IMG/VR virus record: IMGVR_UViG_3300030102_008350
Span: 7,042 to 42,864 of that record
From: a virus
Reading direction: 5' to 3' (one strand)
DNA: 35,823 nucleotides
Shown here: piece after piece, positions 21,501-32,200 of the stretch
Layout of the letters: each line of letters starts with the position of its first letter
Position numbering within the stretch: the first letter of the stretch is position 1
Notes under the pieces: model-generated
Told to the model about the DNA's origin: nothing
What the model saw: the letters and a program-made list of their open reading frames with translations, nothing else
The model's database searches: none
Position numbers and translations under genes: made by a program

Positions 21501-24500
21501 ATAGGTAATAATGTTTCTGATCCAACAGAAGCTCTTACAGTAACGGGTAATATTACCGGAAGTGGTAATATTACCACACAATGTGGTACTATGTGTGGTA
21601 AGATTGTTAGAGGTATAAGCTGTGTTGTAGCAACAAAAGTTGATTCACAATTTGTAGGAAATACTGCTGAGGTGTGTATTACTAGTGGGTGTCAAGGGTG
21701 TGTTAGAATAGGAACATCTAATGCAGTTGCGATGACTTTATCAGCTAATTCAGCTGGTACACCAAGAGTAGGTATTGGTACATCTACCCCTGATAAAACT
21801 TTAGTAGTTAGAGGAACAGATGCGGAAGTTGTAATTGATGATATTGATTCAACAGATACTCCTCGTCTTAGATTTAGAGAGTCTGGTAATACGTCAGGTC
21901 AAGTTTCAACTGATAGTTGTAATTTAAGATTCTTTACTCAGTCGTCTGAGCGCATGCGACTAGTTAACTCTACTGGTAACGTTGGTATAGGTACTACTTC
22001 ACCTTTAGGTAAATTAGAAGTACAAAGCTCTTCAGTTATAGGATCAGTTAATGCTGGTGCAGATGAATTGGTTCTTCAAAATTGTGGATTTACAGGCATG
22101 TCTATTTTAGCCTGTAGTAATGCAGCAGGTCAAATACTCTTTGGTGATGAAAATGCAAACGTTGAAGGTAAGATTCAATATTTTCATACTGATGATAGTT
22201 TTAGATTTAGTACTAATCAAACAGAAGCAGTTCGTATTGATTCATCAGGCTGTGTGGGTATAGGAACAACTAATCCTGCCGAAAAACTCTCTGTTTATGG
22301 TAACATAAGTGCTAGTGGTAGTATTTGTACTGCTGCTACTACAAATGGGTTTATGTCAGCTGGTAGAGATTTAGCTGATATATTTTCAACCACTTCAACA
22401 GGCGGGGTAGATGGTTCAGGTACCGCTGGTAAATTACCAGTTTGGGCAGATTCTAATACATTAGGAGATAGTCCTATTTCATCAATAAGTAATGGTATAT
22501 CTATTGGTAGCAATGGTTTAAATATTACAACTGGTAGTACAGTAGATAAGATTCGAAGCGATGCGTCATTCTTAGTACTTGAGAGTGATAATGTTATACT
22601 TAGAAACTGTGGAGGAACAGAAGATTATGGTAAGTTTCAAGAAAATGGAGCAGTATTACTTTACCACAATAACGTACAAAAATTTGAGACAACGAGTGCA
22701 GGAATCACTGTTAATGGTAGTATTAGCTCTAAAGGTTATTGTAGCGATGTAAATAATAATACATTTTTAGGTACAAATGCTTTGGTAAGCATTACTGAAG
22801 GGTGCTGTAACATTGGTATAGGAACATGCGCTCTGTTTGCTAATCTAACTTCTAATAATAATACAGCTATAGGTTCTCAGGCATTAAGGTGTAATACTAC
22901 AGGCGCGCAAAATACTGCTATAGGCAGAAATTCTGGTCGTGATAATACAGAGGGTACACAGAATACATCTGTAGGTGCTAATAGTTTTGTTTGTAATACT
23001 ACTGGAAGCTTTAATGCTAACTTAGGATACAATGCAGGATGTTCTAACACAACTGGTAATTATAATACCGGGATTGGTTATAATGCTAACCAAGATGTTA
23101 CTGATGCAGATTATAATACTGCAGTAGGATTTTACGCAAATAGAAATACCACAACTGGTAACTGCAATACAGCGCTAGGAGGATATGCTTTAAATACTAA
23201 CACTACCGGTGGTAATAATGTTGCTATAGGTATGATGTCATTATGCGCAAATGAGACCGCTAGTAATAATGTGGCTATTGGTAAATTTGCCTTGCGTAAT
23301 AATACTACTGCTAATAGTAACGTAGCTGTTGGGCATTCAGCATTATGTGCTAATACAACTGCTACCCAAAACACTGCTATAGGTTTTGCAGTATTAAAAG
23401 CTAATACTGGTGGTTGTAATACTGCATTAGGATTTTGTGCTTTACATAATAATAGTAACTCAACAAGAAATACTGCAGTAGGAATGAAAGCTGGATTAAG
23501 TAACACTACAGGTGCTTGCAATACTATAATGGGTAGTGAAGCATTTCTTTTAAATACCACCGGTGATAAAAATGTTGCTATAGGTCAAGGAAGTTTATAC
23601 ACAACTAACGGTGGTGCTCAAAACACTACAGTAGGTACATCTTCTATGTTTTATAACACTACTGGTTGTTTTAATACTGCAGTAGGAAAAAGTGCTTTAT
23701 TATGTAACACTACTGGTGGAAATAATGTAGGAATTGGATTGTGTACTCTTGCTTGTGTAGAAACAGGTTGCTGTAACATAGCGATAGGTGAATGTACGGG
23801 CCATGGAGTTGCTTGTGTTAACGGTACGATAGCTATAGGTCATTGCGCTTTATTTACTGGTCCGGGTTCTGCCGCTACAATAGCTATAGGTACTTTTGCT
23901 CTTAAGAGTTTGACAACAGGTGCAGGTAATATGACCATGGGTGCATGTAGTATGTGCACAGCAACTACAGCATGCAATAATATCGGTTATGGTATCCAGT
24001 CACAAAAGAATCTTACAACTGGCCGTTATAATACTAGTTTTGGATTCAATACATTAGCAGGTAATAGAGAGGGTTGTTATAATACTGCTATTGGTTATCT
24101 AGCTGGAAATGGAGTATTCAACGGCAATCTTATGTGTAATACATATGTAGGCGCCTGCGCAGGTTATAGCAATTGCGATGGAAGTAGTAACGTTGCAGTT
24201 GGATGTGGTGCTCTGTTTAGTGGCGTTAGTGATGATAAGAATGTTGCTGTAGGACAGGGAAGCTTATATACAACTAACGGAGGAGCAGATAACACTGCAG
24301 TAGGTTTTAAATCTTTATATAGCAACACAACTGGATGTTATAATACTGCTGCTGGTTTATGCGCTCTATCAAATAATACTACAGCAGTTTGGAATACTGC
24401 AGTAGGATATCAGGCAGGTTTAGAAATTACTACTGGATCCCAAAATACTTTATTAGGACCTTATGCTGGTCAAAAAACAGCCTCAGGACAACAAAATACA

Positions 24501-26228
24501 TATCTAGGATTTGCTGCTGGTAGATGTAATGTATGCTCTAGTAATGTTGCTATAGGTTATAATGCTGCTAGATGTCAAAATGATGGTAGTACTGCCTTAA
24601 CTTGTGCTATGTCAGGAATCTATATTGGTGATTCTGTAAAAGGTACTCAAGGAGAAATAAATTCAATAGTTATTGGATACGATGCATGCAGCTGTGGAAG
24701 CAATACTGTTAATATTGGTAATAGCTGTACTACAACGACTTATTTAAATGGTAATGTTACATTTAACTGTAGCTTAAGTACAAACTGCAGCGGTATATTT
24801 AGCTCATTGAGCGCAGAGAATTCAAGCTGTAATAATTATTTTGCAGGTAATGTAGGTATAGGTACAAATATCCCGCATCCAAATGCTAAACTAACAGTAC
24901 AGAGATCAGATGATCAAATTAGAATAACTGATGGTACCCTGGGGTATGATATAGGTTACGATAATACATATTTTAGATTAAAAAATTCAGCTGGTGATAC
25001 GCATTTTGTAGCAAACTGGAGCACTGGTAATGTAGGTATAGGTTGTGCTGCTCCTGGTACTAAGCTTCATGTTAAAGGTGCAGTAAAAATAACAAATAAT
25101 AGTACAACTCATACTGGAGGTTTATGTGTAGTTGATTGTGCTAACGCTAGACCATGGCGTATATATGGTACTGGTCCAGGAGGATGTCAAGTAATTGAAA
25201 CTTCTGGTACAAGTAATTCTATTCATTTTGGTTCAGAATTAGGTGGAGCAATAAACATAAAAACATGCGATACTACTAGAATGTTTATATCTGGTGGTGG
25301 TCATGCTATAGGTATTGGTTCTACTAATCCTACATCAACAATGATGTTTGCTGATAACTGTAAATTAGCATTTGGTAATGGTAGCGACTTACAAATATAC
25401 CATGCTGGATGTCATAGTTATGTAGATCAAACTGCTGCTCCTCTAGGTGATTTATACATCAGACAGATGGGAGCAAATAGAGATATCCTTATTCAAGCTG
25501 ATACTGATGGTAATGGTGCTGCGTCTAATTTTATTATAATAGATGGTAGCCAAAGTGCTATTAGGATGAAAAGACAGACTAAATGGGACGATAACATTTG
25601 CGCTACATTTGGTGATGGTTCTGATTTATGTATATTTCATAATGGTACCCACAATTTTGTAACAGCTGAAGGAGGAAATGGTAGTTTATATATAAGACCC
25701 GGATCAGGTAACACTGTACAGATAGAAGATAAAGATGGTCAAGATATGATTACTGCAGCTGGTGCTGGTGCAGTTAATCTTTACTATAATAATTCTAAAA
25801 AGCTAGAGACGACTAATGTTGGTGTTTGTGTAACAGGCCATGTTTGTGCGTGTGGAAATGGTTATTTTTCCTGTGTTATAGCAGGTGGTTATTTTGAGGA
25901 AAAAGCAGCTAATCCGAGTTTAGCTGGATACCCTACCGGTACTATAGTGAGCATAGGTGAAAGTGGTGATTTAATTAAGTCTACCGTTAAAAATGATAGA
26001 AAAGTATTTGGAGTAACACAAAATGGTGTTTGTCAGCCTATAGTTTTAGGAGCTGAGCCTGTTTTAGTTACTGGAGACATAAGAATAGGAGATTATATAA
26101 CTACGTCGAATAAACCTGGACATGGTATGAGAGCTACTTGTATCCTACATGGAGCAGTGATAGCACAAGCTATGGAAGCAGGTTGCGGTGACTCTCATTT
26201 AGTGAAAGCGATGATTCGTAAGATGTAG
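18594..26228 (+). CDS. Giant tail fibre protein 1 (NVGIGT modules plus NTAIG head-like repeats)
   Basis: A 2544-residue virion fibre, probably for host recognition. Residues 1-1385 consist of tandem phage-fibre modules ending in NVGIGTxxPxxKLxVxGNISASG, with three copies of an SAGRDLADIF-type unit (about 136, 725 and 1255) and a TSALSVVNTGTGPALF module near 220. Residues about 1388-2045 are roughly 38 copies of a 17-residue unit (NTAIGxxALxxNTTGxx) like YadA head repeats, expected to stack as a trimeric beta roll, with cysteines at recurring positions. Fibre modules return to about 2430. The C-terminal 110 residues (GTIVSIGES, GVTQNG, GDIRIGDYITTS, AQAMEAG) resemble the beta-barrel Peptidase_G2-like fibre tip. 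No signal peptide. Confidence 0.88.
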   Translation: MGLIRTFDGQTNVFLGSVGLGATPNERLTVNGSISANNTIFGKSISSGNYLGTWKGDPLSSDQVIVESVDLKTTNISAGLILAADGKGGVEFVENTGVSNINNIEGNLTVTGNISAGGNLSASTINAATSFISGGIDLFDIFGAGGCAGGVGGAGTINKIPKFTTSSCIGDSLISELGTTITVNGNLSAKCNLNIDGDSTILGNLSVHGDMHYIDTNVTVTSALSVVNTGTGPALFVRQDGAEPIAHFIDKDGDDIVFADDGKLGIGTFNPDEKLTIVGNASASSNIFAKNNVYSGNKLFVFGESTSAGNYICNNSSGDTTFFNNGGERMTIENAGNVGIGTATPGDKLTVQGNISSSGSICLLNDGRIRLGDSNDLDIYHDGTNTRIENDTGDLIIENGGDDIKILAEDDVVIRDNDDSTNMAQFINGGAVELYHSGNKKLETTTDGINVTGTVTSDGHTIAGNLSSNGTGIFKSLSGEDSNCCNYFAGNVGIGTKVPEAPLHVNSSGGTLAQFHRSGTQLVTIGGSSNMGQIRFQHGSDCVSTGATTGGDYRIDTGGSVGAGDNMFYVCKGGNVGIGTTSPAEKLTVAGNISASGSLSAIGSDPNYFEGRVGINTTSPSTCLEIDGGTGVDSSGGTIVIRQKGNTFNDGIAITSSHANSHRIWKDSDSTLYIGSTVDPDAFAQTLAGNVGIGTTNPAEKLSVYGNISASGSLSGTSVSVTDTSRGFVSAGRDLADIFQVEPGGIDGSGTACKIPIWTDSDTIGNSILSATSTTATVQGNFCSCALSSINASCDNYFAGNVGIGTTNPSHKFHVKAEADGDYVARIGNTEATAGANYGLKIDGGSNASDVALEVSSLAGTHLFEVRGDGNVGIGTSTPSAPLHVTCNGDVSTVIIHRDGSDPGSSALVNRINFKTDFSSVESDVGKIDVCTNASSFRTDMDFFVKSTGGNICKGLTVHGSTNDGARVGIGNNVSDPTEALTVTGNITGSGNITTQCGTMCGKIVRGISCVVATKVDSQFVGNTAEVCITSGCQGCVRIGTSNAVAMTLSANSAGTPRVGIGTSTPDKTLVVRGTDAEVVIDDIDSTDTPRLRFRESGNTSGQVSTDSCNLRFFTQSSERMRLVNSTGNVGIGTTSPLGKLEVQSSSVIGSVNAGADELVLQNCGFTGMSILACSNAAGQILFGDENANVEGKIQYFHTDDSFRFSTNQTEAVRIDSSGCVGIGTTNPAEKLSVYGNISASGSICTAATTNGFMSAGRDLADIFSTTSTGGVDGSGTAGKLPVWADSNTLGDSPISSISNGISIGSNGLNITTGSTVDKIRSDASFLVLESDNVILRNCGGTEDYGKFQENGAVLLYHNNVQKFETTSAGITVNGSISSKGYCSDVNNNTFLGTNALVSITEGCCNIGIGTCALFANLTSNNNTAIGSQALRCNTTGAQNTAIGRNSGRDNTEGTQNTSVGANSFVCNTTGSFNANLGYNAGCSNTTGNYNTGIGYNANQDVTDADYNTAVGFYANRNTTTGNCNTALGGYALNTNTTGGNNVAIGMMSLCANETASNNVAIGKFALRNNTTANSNVAVGHSALCANTTATQNTAIGFAVLKANTGGCNTALGFCALHNNSNSTRNTAVGMKAGLSNTTGACNTIMGSEAFLLNTTGDKNVAIGQGSLYTTNGGAQNTTVGTSSMFYNTTGCFNTAVGKSALLCNTTGGNNVGIGLCTLACVETGCCNIAIGECTGHGVACVNGTIAIGHCALFTGPGSAATIAIGTFALKSLTTGAGNMTMGACSMCTATTACNNIGYGIQSQKNLTTGRYNTSFGFNTLAGNREGCYNTAIGYLAGNGVFNGNLMCNTYVGACAGYSNCDGSSNVAVGCGALFSGVSDDKNVAVGQGSLYTTNGGADNTAVGFKSLYSNTTGCYNTAAGLCALSNNTTAVWNTAVGYQAGLEITTGSQNTLLGPYAGQKTASGQQNTYLGFAAGRCNVCSSNVAIGYNAARCQNDGSTALTCAMSGIYIGDSVKGTQGEINSIVIGYDACSCGSNTVNIGNSCTTTTYLNGNVTFNCSLSTNCSGIFSSLSAENSSCNNYFAGNVGIGTNIPHPNAKLTVQRSDDQIRITDGTLGYDIGYDNTYFRLKNSAGDTHFVANWSTGNVGIGCAAPGTKLHVKGAVKITNNSTTHTGGLCVVDCANARPWRIYGTGPGGCQVIETSGTSNSIHFGSELGGAINIKTCDTTRMFISGGGHAIGIGSTNPTSTMMFADNCKLAFGNGSDLQIYHAGCHSYVDQTAAPLGDLYIRQMGANRDILIQADTDGNGAASNFIIIDGSQSAIRMKRQTKWDDNICATFGDGSDLCIFHNGTHNFVTAEGGNGSLYIRPGSGNTVQIEDKDGQDMITAAGAGAVNLYYNNSKKLETTNVGVCVTGHVCACGNGYFSCVIAGGYFEEKAANPSLAGYPTGTIVSIGESGDLIKSTVKNDRKVFGVTQNGVCQPIVLGAEPVLVTGDIRIGDYITTSNKPGHGMRATCILHGAVIAQAMEAGCGDSHLVKAMIRKM
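19209..19430 (+). repeat. TSALSVVNTGTGPALF fibre module, copy in fibre 1
   Basis: About 74 residues reading SVHGDMHYIDTNVTVTSALS through GIGTFNPDEKLTI. A clearly homologous copy lies in fibre 2 at about 27291-27513 (SVHGDLTYINTTISTTSALS). Both keep NxGTGPALFVRQ(D/E)GA and a D-G-D-D/GDD stretch. It is a module shared by marine T4-like fibre proteins. Confidence 0.8.
22758..24725 (+). repeat. NTAIG/NTTG repeat tract in fibre 1
   Basis: About 2 kb of in-frame units of roughly 51 bp (17 residues), consensus N-T-A-(I/V)-G-x-x-A-L-x-x-N-T-T-G-x-x. Units differ in nucleotide sequence, so this is an old, diverged array. Cysteine recurs after TG, before NTTG, and in the GxC(A)L position. An octapeptide-plus block GQGSLYTTNGGA occurs twice (about 23583 and 24252). 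Confidence 0.85.
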
Positions 26229-26236
26229 ACATTAGA

Positions 26237-26243
26237 TTAAATA
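26237..26243 (+). promoter_or_regulatory. Late box for the second giant fibre gene
   Basis: TTAAATA in the 21-nt gap between the fibre genes, ending 6 nt before the ATG at 26250. Confidence 0.5.
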
Positions 26244-26249
26244 TTATAA

Positions 26250-29200
26250 ATGGCAAAAGAATTAAGAATAACATCAACTGGAGGTATAAGCGCTGCCGGC
26301 GGCTTAAGTGGTGGGGGTGACTGTAATTACTTTGCTTGTAGTGTAGGTATTGGTACAAATAAACCTAGCACCTCGCTCGATGTAGCAGGTACAATAAGAA
26401 TGACTAGCTCGTTAAGAGTTAATAACGGGAGTAATAAATTAGTTCTTTTTGGTGATAGTAGTAAATTAGAGCTTCATGCAGCCGGATCTGATGGTATAAT
26501 TTTTAAAAATAATGCAAACAGTGAGACAATTAGGATAGATGGAAGTGGAAATTTAGGTATAGGTACTTGTAGCGCTGCTTCAGCACCATTACATTTTGGG
26601 AAAACTACTTATGATACACCTTCTGGTGAGAATTTTTATAGAATAAAGTTCAAAGATCAGGGAGGTATAATGAATGATGTTGGTATAGGCCAACAAAATT
26701 TAAACTCCATGGGATTCAACATTACACCAGGTGGTTGCTTTACATGGTACGCCGGTACTAGTGATGAAAAAATGAGGTTAAATAGTGGTGGATGTCTGGG
26801 TATAGGTATATCAAATCCAACATATCAAGTAAGTGTAGCTGGATCAATATGCGCTTCATGCCAAGGTCGTTTTGGTAATGGTACTGCTGGCGCGCCATCT
26901 TATTCGTTTAATTCAGATAGTGACTCTGGAATGTATAGAGCTACTACTAATGAATTAGCTTTCTCCACTGGAGCTACAGAGCGGGTAAGAATAGATTCTG
27001 CTGGTTGTGTTGGTATTAATGAAGATGATATTGATGCCTATTTACATTTATCTAATAGTGGAGTAATAAATCAAAAATTTGAAAGACCGGGAGCAGCTGC
27101 CTGGCGTTTAGGTATCCCTGCTAGTCAGACATATTTTGCTATCGATCGCAATAATGATAATTTAAGTACTCCAAAATTAATAATTGATTCAGATGGTCGT
27201 GTTGGTATAGGTACTACAACTCCACTGTCTGCACTTCATGTAGATGGTGAAGCTTATATTTCTCAAGATACATCTATAATGGGTAACTTGAGCGTTCACG
27301 GAGATTTAACATATATTAATACTACTATTTCTACGACATCAGCTTTATCTGTAGTGAACGCTGGTACGGGTCCTGCTTTATTTGTACGTCAAGAAGGCGC
27401 GCAACCGGTTGCACATTTTGTAGATGCTGAAGGAGATGATGTAGTTATCGATAATGATGGTAGATTAGGTCTCGGTACATTTAGCCCTTCCTATAAATTA
27501 CATGTAAGTGGTGGGCAGTCTGGTTTAATTGCAAGTAACGGAAGTGAGAGCTCCTTAATATTAGGAAGAGCGGATTTTCCTGGACATGATTGGTGTTTTA
27601 ATCATGCCGGTTGTGATTTAAGAATTTATAATACATGTGGAGCAGGTCATTGTGTATTAATTGGTGTTAATTCAGGAGGTACAGCTCAAAGCAACTGTGT
27701 TGGAATTGGTACTGCTCAGACTAGTCACATGTTAAACGTGAAATGTACTATAGCTGTTGAAGATAGAAATTCAACAGATACCCATGCAATACTTGACTCG
27801 AGTTGTTCAGAAGGTAGATTGAGACTATATAATGGAGTTAACTGGGGCTTTATTGCAAGAGGCATAGATAATTCTCCAGTAATTGGTGCAGCTTATACTG
27901 GTTGTCTAAGAATTGCAGGATTTTGTGATTCAGCTGGATCATCTGCACAATCTGATTTAGTGAGGTTTCATTTTTCTAATAGTACTGTTGGTATTAGAAA
28001 ATCATCTACAGCAGAACGTGCTTTAGATGTTGGATCCGGACATGCTATAATTAATTCTGCTTTACAACAAAGATCCGGAGTAAACCTATCTCAAATATGC
28101 TGTGATAATGTTTATATTAATACCATGGGTCCAATATTAACTGATGGAACTGCCGCTAATATTAATAAATACGGTACATTTAAAGGTTATCAAGCAGCTT
28201 ATGGATGTTGTGATAGTTCTGGTTATAGAGTTTATGCGCAAGGAGGTTTTTCACGCCCATTGTTTGAGTTTTATTCAGGTAATGCTGGAACTACCGGTGG
28301 GTTAAATTGTAGTTCTGCTATTAGAGATGGTTATTTATATCAATTTATTAAAGGTCCTTCCTTTTTTGGTGATGGTTCAGGATTTGGATTATCTGCTACA
28401 AATACAGATTTTATATATGGTATCGACTCAAGCTGTAGATTAACAGTAGGTAATTCAATTAGTTCTGCTTTTGGTTATTGTAGTGATCATAATAATAACA
28501 CACGAATCGGTACTTCAGCTGGGGAAGATTTAACTAGTGGATTAAACAATACTACAATAGGTGCTTTTGCTGGTAGATGTACTACAACTGGATGTTATAA
28601 CGTTGCTATAGGTAATAACTCTCTGCAACTTAATACAACCGGTTGTCAAAATGTAGCAATTGGTCAAGGAGCATTGAATCTTAATACGGGTTCAGGTAAT
28701 ATAGCTATTGGTAAATGTACAATGAGATGCGCTACTACAGCCGGTCTAAATATTGGAATCGGTCTTTGTGCTATGTTAGGGACGGTTACTGGATGTTTTA
28801 ATGTTATAATGGGTAGATTTGCAGGTGTGGGAATGACCAGTGCTGCTAGCAACGTTGGGATAGGAGATCAAGCAGTTAGATGTTTAACTACAGGTGAGTG
28901 TAATACCGCGGTAGGTGGTAGCGCTTTATTTTCAAATACTACTGGCTGTTTTAATACTGCAGTAGGAAGACAAGCTTTAGCAAATGAAGTAACTGGTTGC
29001 TATAATACGGGGTTAGGATTTAGAGCTTTATGTTCTAGTAACGGCGGTATTTATAATACCGCAGTAGGCGCGCAGGCAATGCTGAACAATACTACTGGTG
29101 ATAATAATACAGCTATAGGCGGTTTAAATGCAATGGTAAATAACACAACCGGTCATAGAAACGTCGCTGTAGGTACTGAAACTCTAAGATCTAATACATC

Positions 29201-32200
29201 AGCTAGTTGTAATACAGCTGTTGGTAATACTGCAATGTTTTGTAATACTACTGGTAAAGAAAATACGTCTGTAGGTCAGAGCTCTATGCTTCGAAATAAG
29301 ACTGGCTGCTACGGTACAGCTATTGGTTGGTCAGCATTATATCATAACGTTTCAGGTAACAGTAATACAGCGCTTGGTTACAATTCATTAAAGAATACCG
29401 GTAATGTAGGTAGTTGTGGTACAGGGGGACAGTACAATACAGCAGCTGGTCATGGTTCACTAATGAATAATATTACCGGAAGTCAAAATACCGGTATAGG
29501 TTATTTCGCCGGATCTTGCTTAAACGGGTTAGCTAATACTGCTATAGGATATACAGCATTATGTGGTTTTGATGGAAAAGAAGGTTACCATGTAGCAGTC
29601 GGAGTAAATTCATCTAGATGTATGACTACCGGTGAATATGCTACTAATGTAGGTTTTGCTGCAGGTCAGAATACCACTACTGCTAACCATAACACTTTTA
29701 TAGGTTTTACTGCTGGATGTTGTAATGTAACGGGTTCCCTTAATACTGTATTAGGTAGTACAGCAAGAAGATTTGGGTGTACTGGTTGTAATAATGTTGC
29801 AATAGGTTATGGTTCACAACATTGTGGTGGTGACTGTAATAATAATACATCAATTGGTACTTGTACAATGTACTTTAATACCAACGGTTTAGAAAACGTA
29901 GCTATAGGTGCATCGTCTCTAAAAGCATCAGTAACCGGAGCTCAAAACACAGCAGTTGGTACATATACTTTATTAGTATCAAAAGCTAGTCATAATACAG
30001 CTGTTGGATATTCGGGACTTAAATGTAATATACATGGTACTGATAATACAGTTTTAGGATATTGTGCCGGTCACTCTAATACTTACGGTTGTAGAATAGT
30101 TTACATTGGTAATGAAGCTGGTAAATGTAATACTACCGGTTGCAATAATACAGGTGTTGGTAATCTCGCTATGTTTAAAACAGTTGGAGGTGATCAAAAT
30201 ACTGCCTTAGGTACTTACGCATTAATTTGTAATACTAATTCTAATGAAAATACAGCAATAGGTTACGCATCATTATATCATAATACAGCGGCGTGCAATA
30301 CTGCTCTTGGTTCTAGAACTTTATGTAATAATACGTGTGGTGCTAGCAATGTCGCTATAGGTTATAATACTTTATCTACTAGTGTTACTGCAGCTAGTAA
30401 CGTTGGTATAGGTGATCATGCTTTATTCAAAACTAATGCTCCAGATAATACCGGTGTAGGTAGAGATGTATTGCGTTGTAATAGAGCAGGTAGTTTTAAT
30501 ACTGCTGTAGGTAGATGTGCTGTGTATTGTAATACAAATGGTGGAGGGAATGCCGCTTTAGGTATGTGCGCTCTGTATAATGTGTTTTCATGCAATAACG
30601 TCGGTGTAGGTAGGAATGCAGGTGCATGTATTACTACCGGTTGTTTAAATACAGCTGTAGGTGCATCAGCATTAATGGGATTTAATACACAAGTAACTGG
30701 AAGTGATAATACTGGTTTAGGTTATTTTGCTGCGGGAAGAACAAGTTCCGGGGGAGGAAATGTTGCTGTTGGAGCCCGAAGTTTTTGTAATAATGCAGGT
30801 GGTAACTGGAACACTGCAGTAGGTTATTGTAGTCAACTGACAGCCACAGGTGGTAATTATAATACTGCAGTTGGTACTGTTAGTATGTGCTGTAGAACTA
30901 CAGGTCAGTGTAATACTGCTATAGGATATGCAGCCGGTAGATGTGGTACAACAGCTGAAGTAACGACCTTTGTTGGTATGAATGCTGGTTTAAAAAATAC
31001 AGCAGATAAGACTACAGCAGTAGGTTTTGGAGCTTTATCAAATAATACATCTGGTATTAATAATACTGCTGTAGGTTTTTGCTCTTTAGTAAATAATACA
31101 GGGAGTAATAATACGGCTTTTGGTACTTTTTCTTTACGAGATAATACTTCAGCAAATGGTAATATAGCAATTGGTAATTGTACTTCACTTAAAACTACTA
31201 CAGGAGCAAATAACGTTGCTATAGGAGCTGAAGCAATGAAATGTAACACAGAGGGGTGTAGAAATGTTGCTCTTGGTCATACAGCTCTACGAAGTAGTGA
31301 ATGTGCAAGCTTTAACGTTGCTATAGGTTATGTTGCGATGTATGATAACACAACTGGTTTTCAAAACGTTGCTGTTGGATACGGCTCCTTGGAAAATAAC
31401 ACCACTGGTAATAATAATACTGCAGTGGGTCAAGGTTCATTAGGAGCTAATACGACTGGTGGTGCTAACACTGCTATAGGTAGACAAGCCATGCTAGACA
31501 ATACAACTGGTAGTTTAAATACAGCAGTTGGAGAAGGAGCATTGAGTAATAATACTACTGCTACATGTAATACTGCTGTTGGTGGTAATGCATTATTTGC
31601 CAATACTACAGGTTGTTTTAATACTGCAGCTGGTAATGGTGCAATGCAATGTAATACTTGTGGTATTTGTAGTACAGCAATGGGTAGAAATGCATTATTA
31701 AATAATACACAGGGTCATTGTAACGTTGCAATTGGTTCTGGTGCTTTATTTAGTAATACAACTGGTTGTTTTAATACGGCTATAGGTACAAGAACTATGC
31801 TTTCTAACACCACAGCAAGTTATAATGTAGGTGTTGGTCAACAAGCAATGCATAATAATACTACCGGTGAATATAGTGTAGCTATTGGAATGTGTAGTAA
31901 TTATAGTAACCTTACTGGTGGTCTTAATACCTTTATTGGAGCCCTAGCTGGTCTATGTAACAAAGGTTCAAATAATACTTCATTAGGTTATAGTACATTA
32001 CGCTTCAATCAAGCAGGTTGTTATAATACTGCAATAGGTATAAATTCAATGTACTGTAACACTAATGGTACATTTAATGCAGCTCTAGGATATGCTGCTT
32101 TATTTAGCAATACTACCGGTACTCAAAATACTGCTACAGGTATTGAGACTTTAAAAAATAATACAACTGGTAGTTATAATGTAGCTGTAGGAACAACCGC

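Noticed and set aside
18594-26250. The two fibre genes as one gene broken by a stop
   Set aside because: Fibre 1 ends in a complete tip-like domain, and fibre 2 starts with its own late box, ATG and fresh N-terminal modules.
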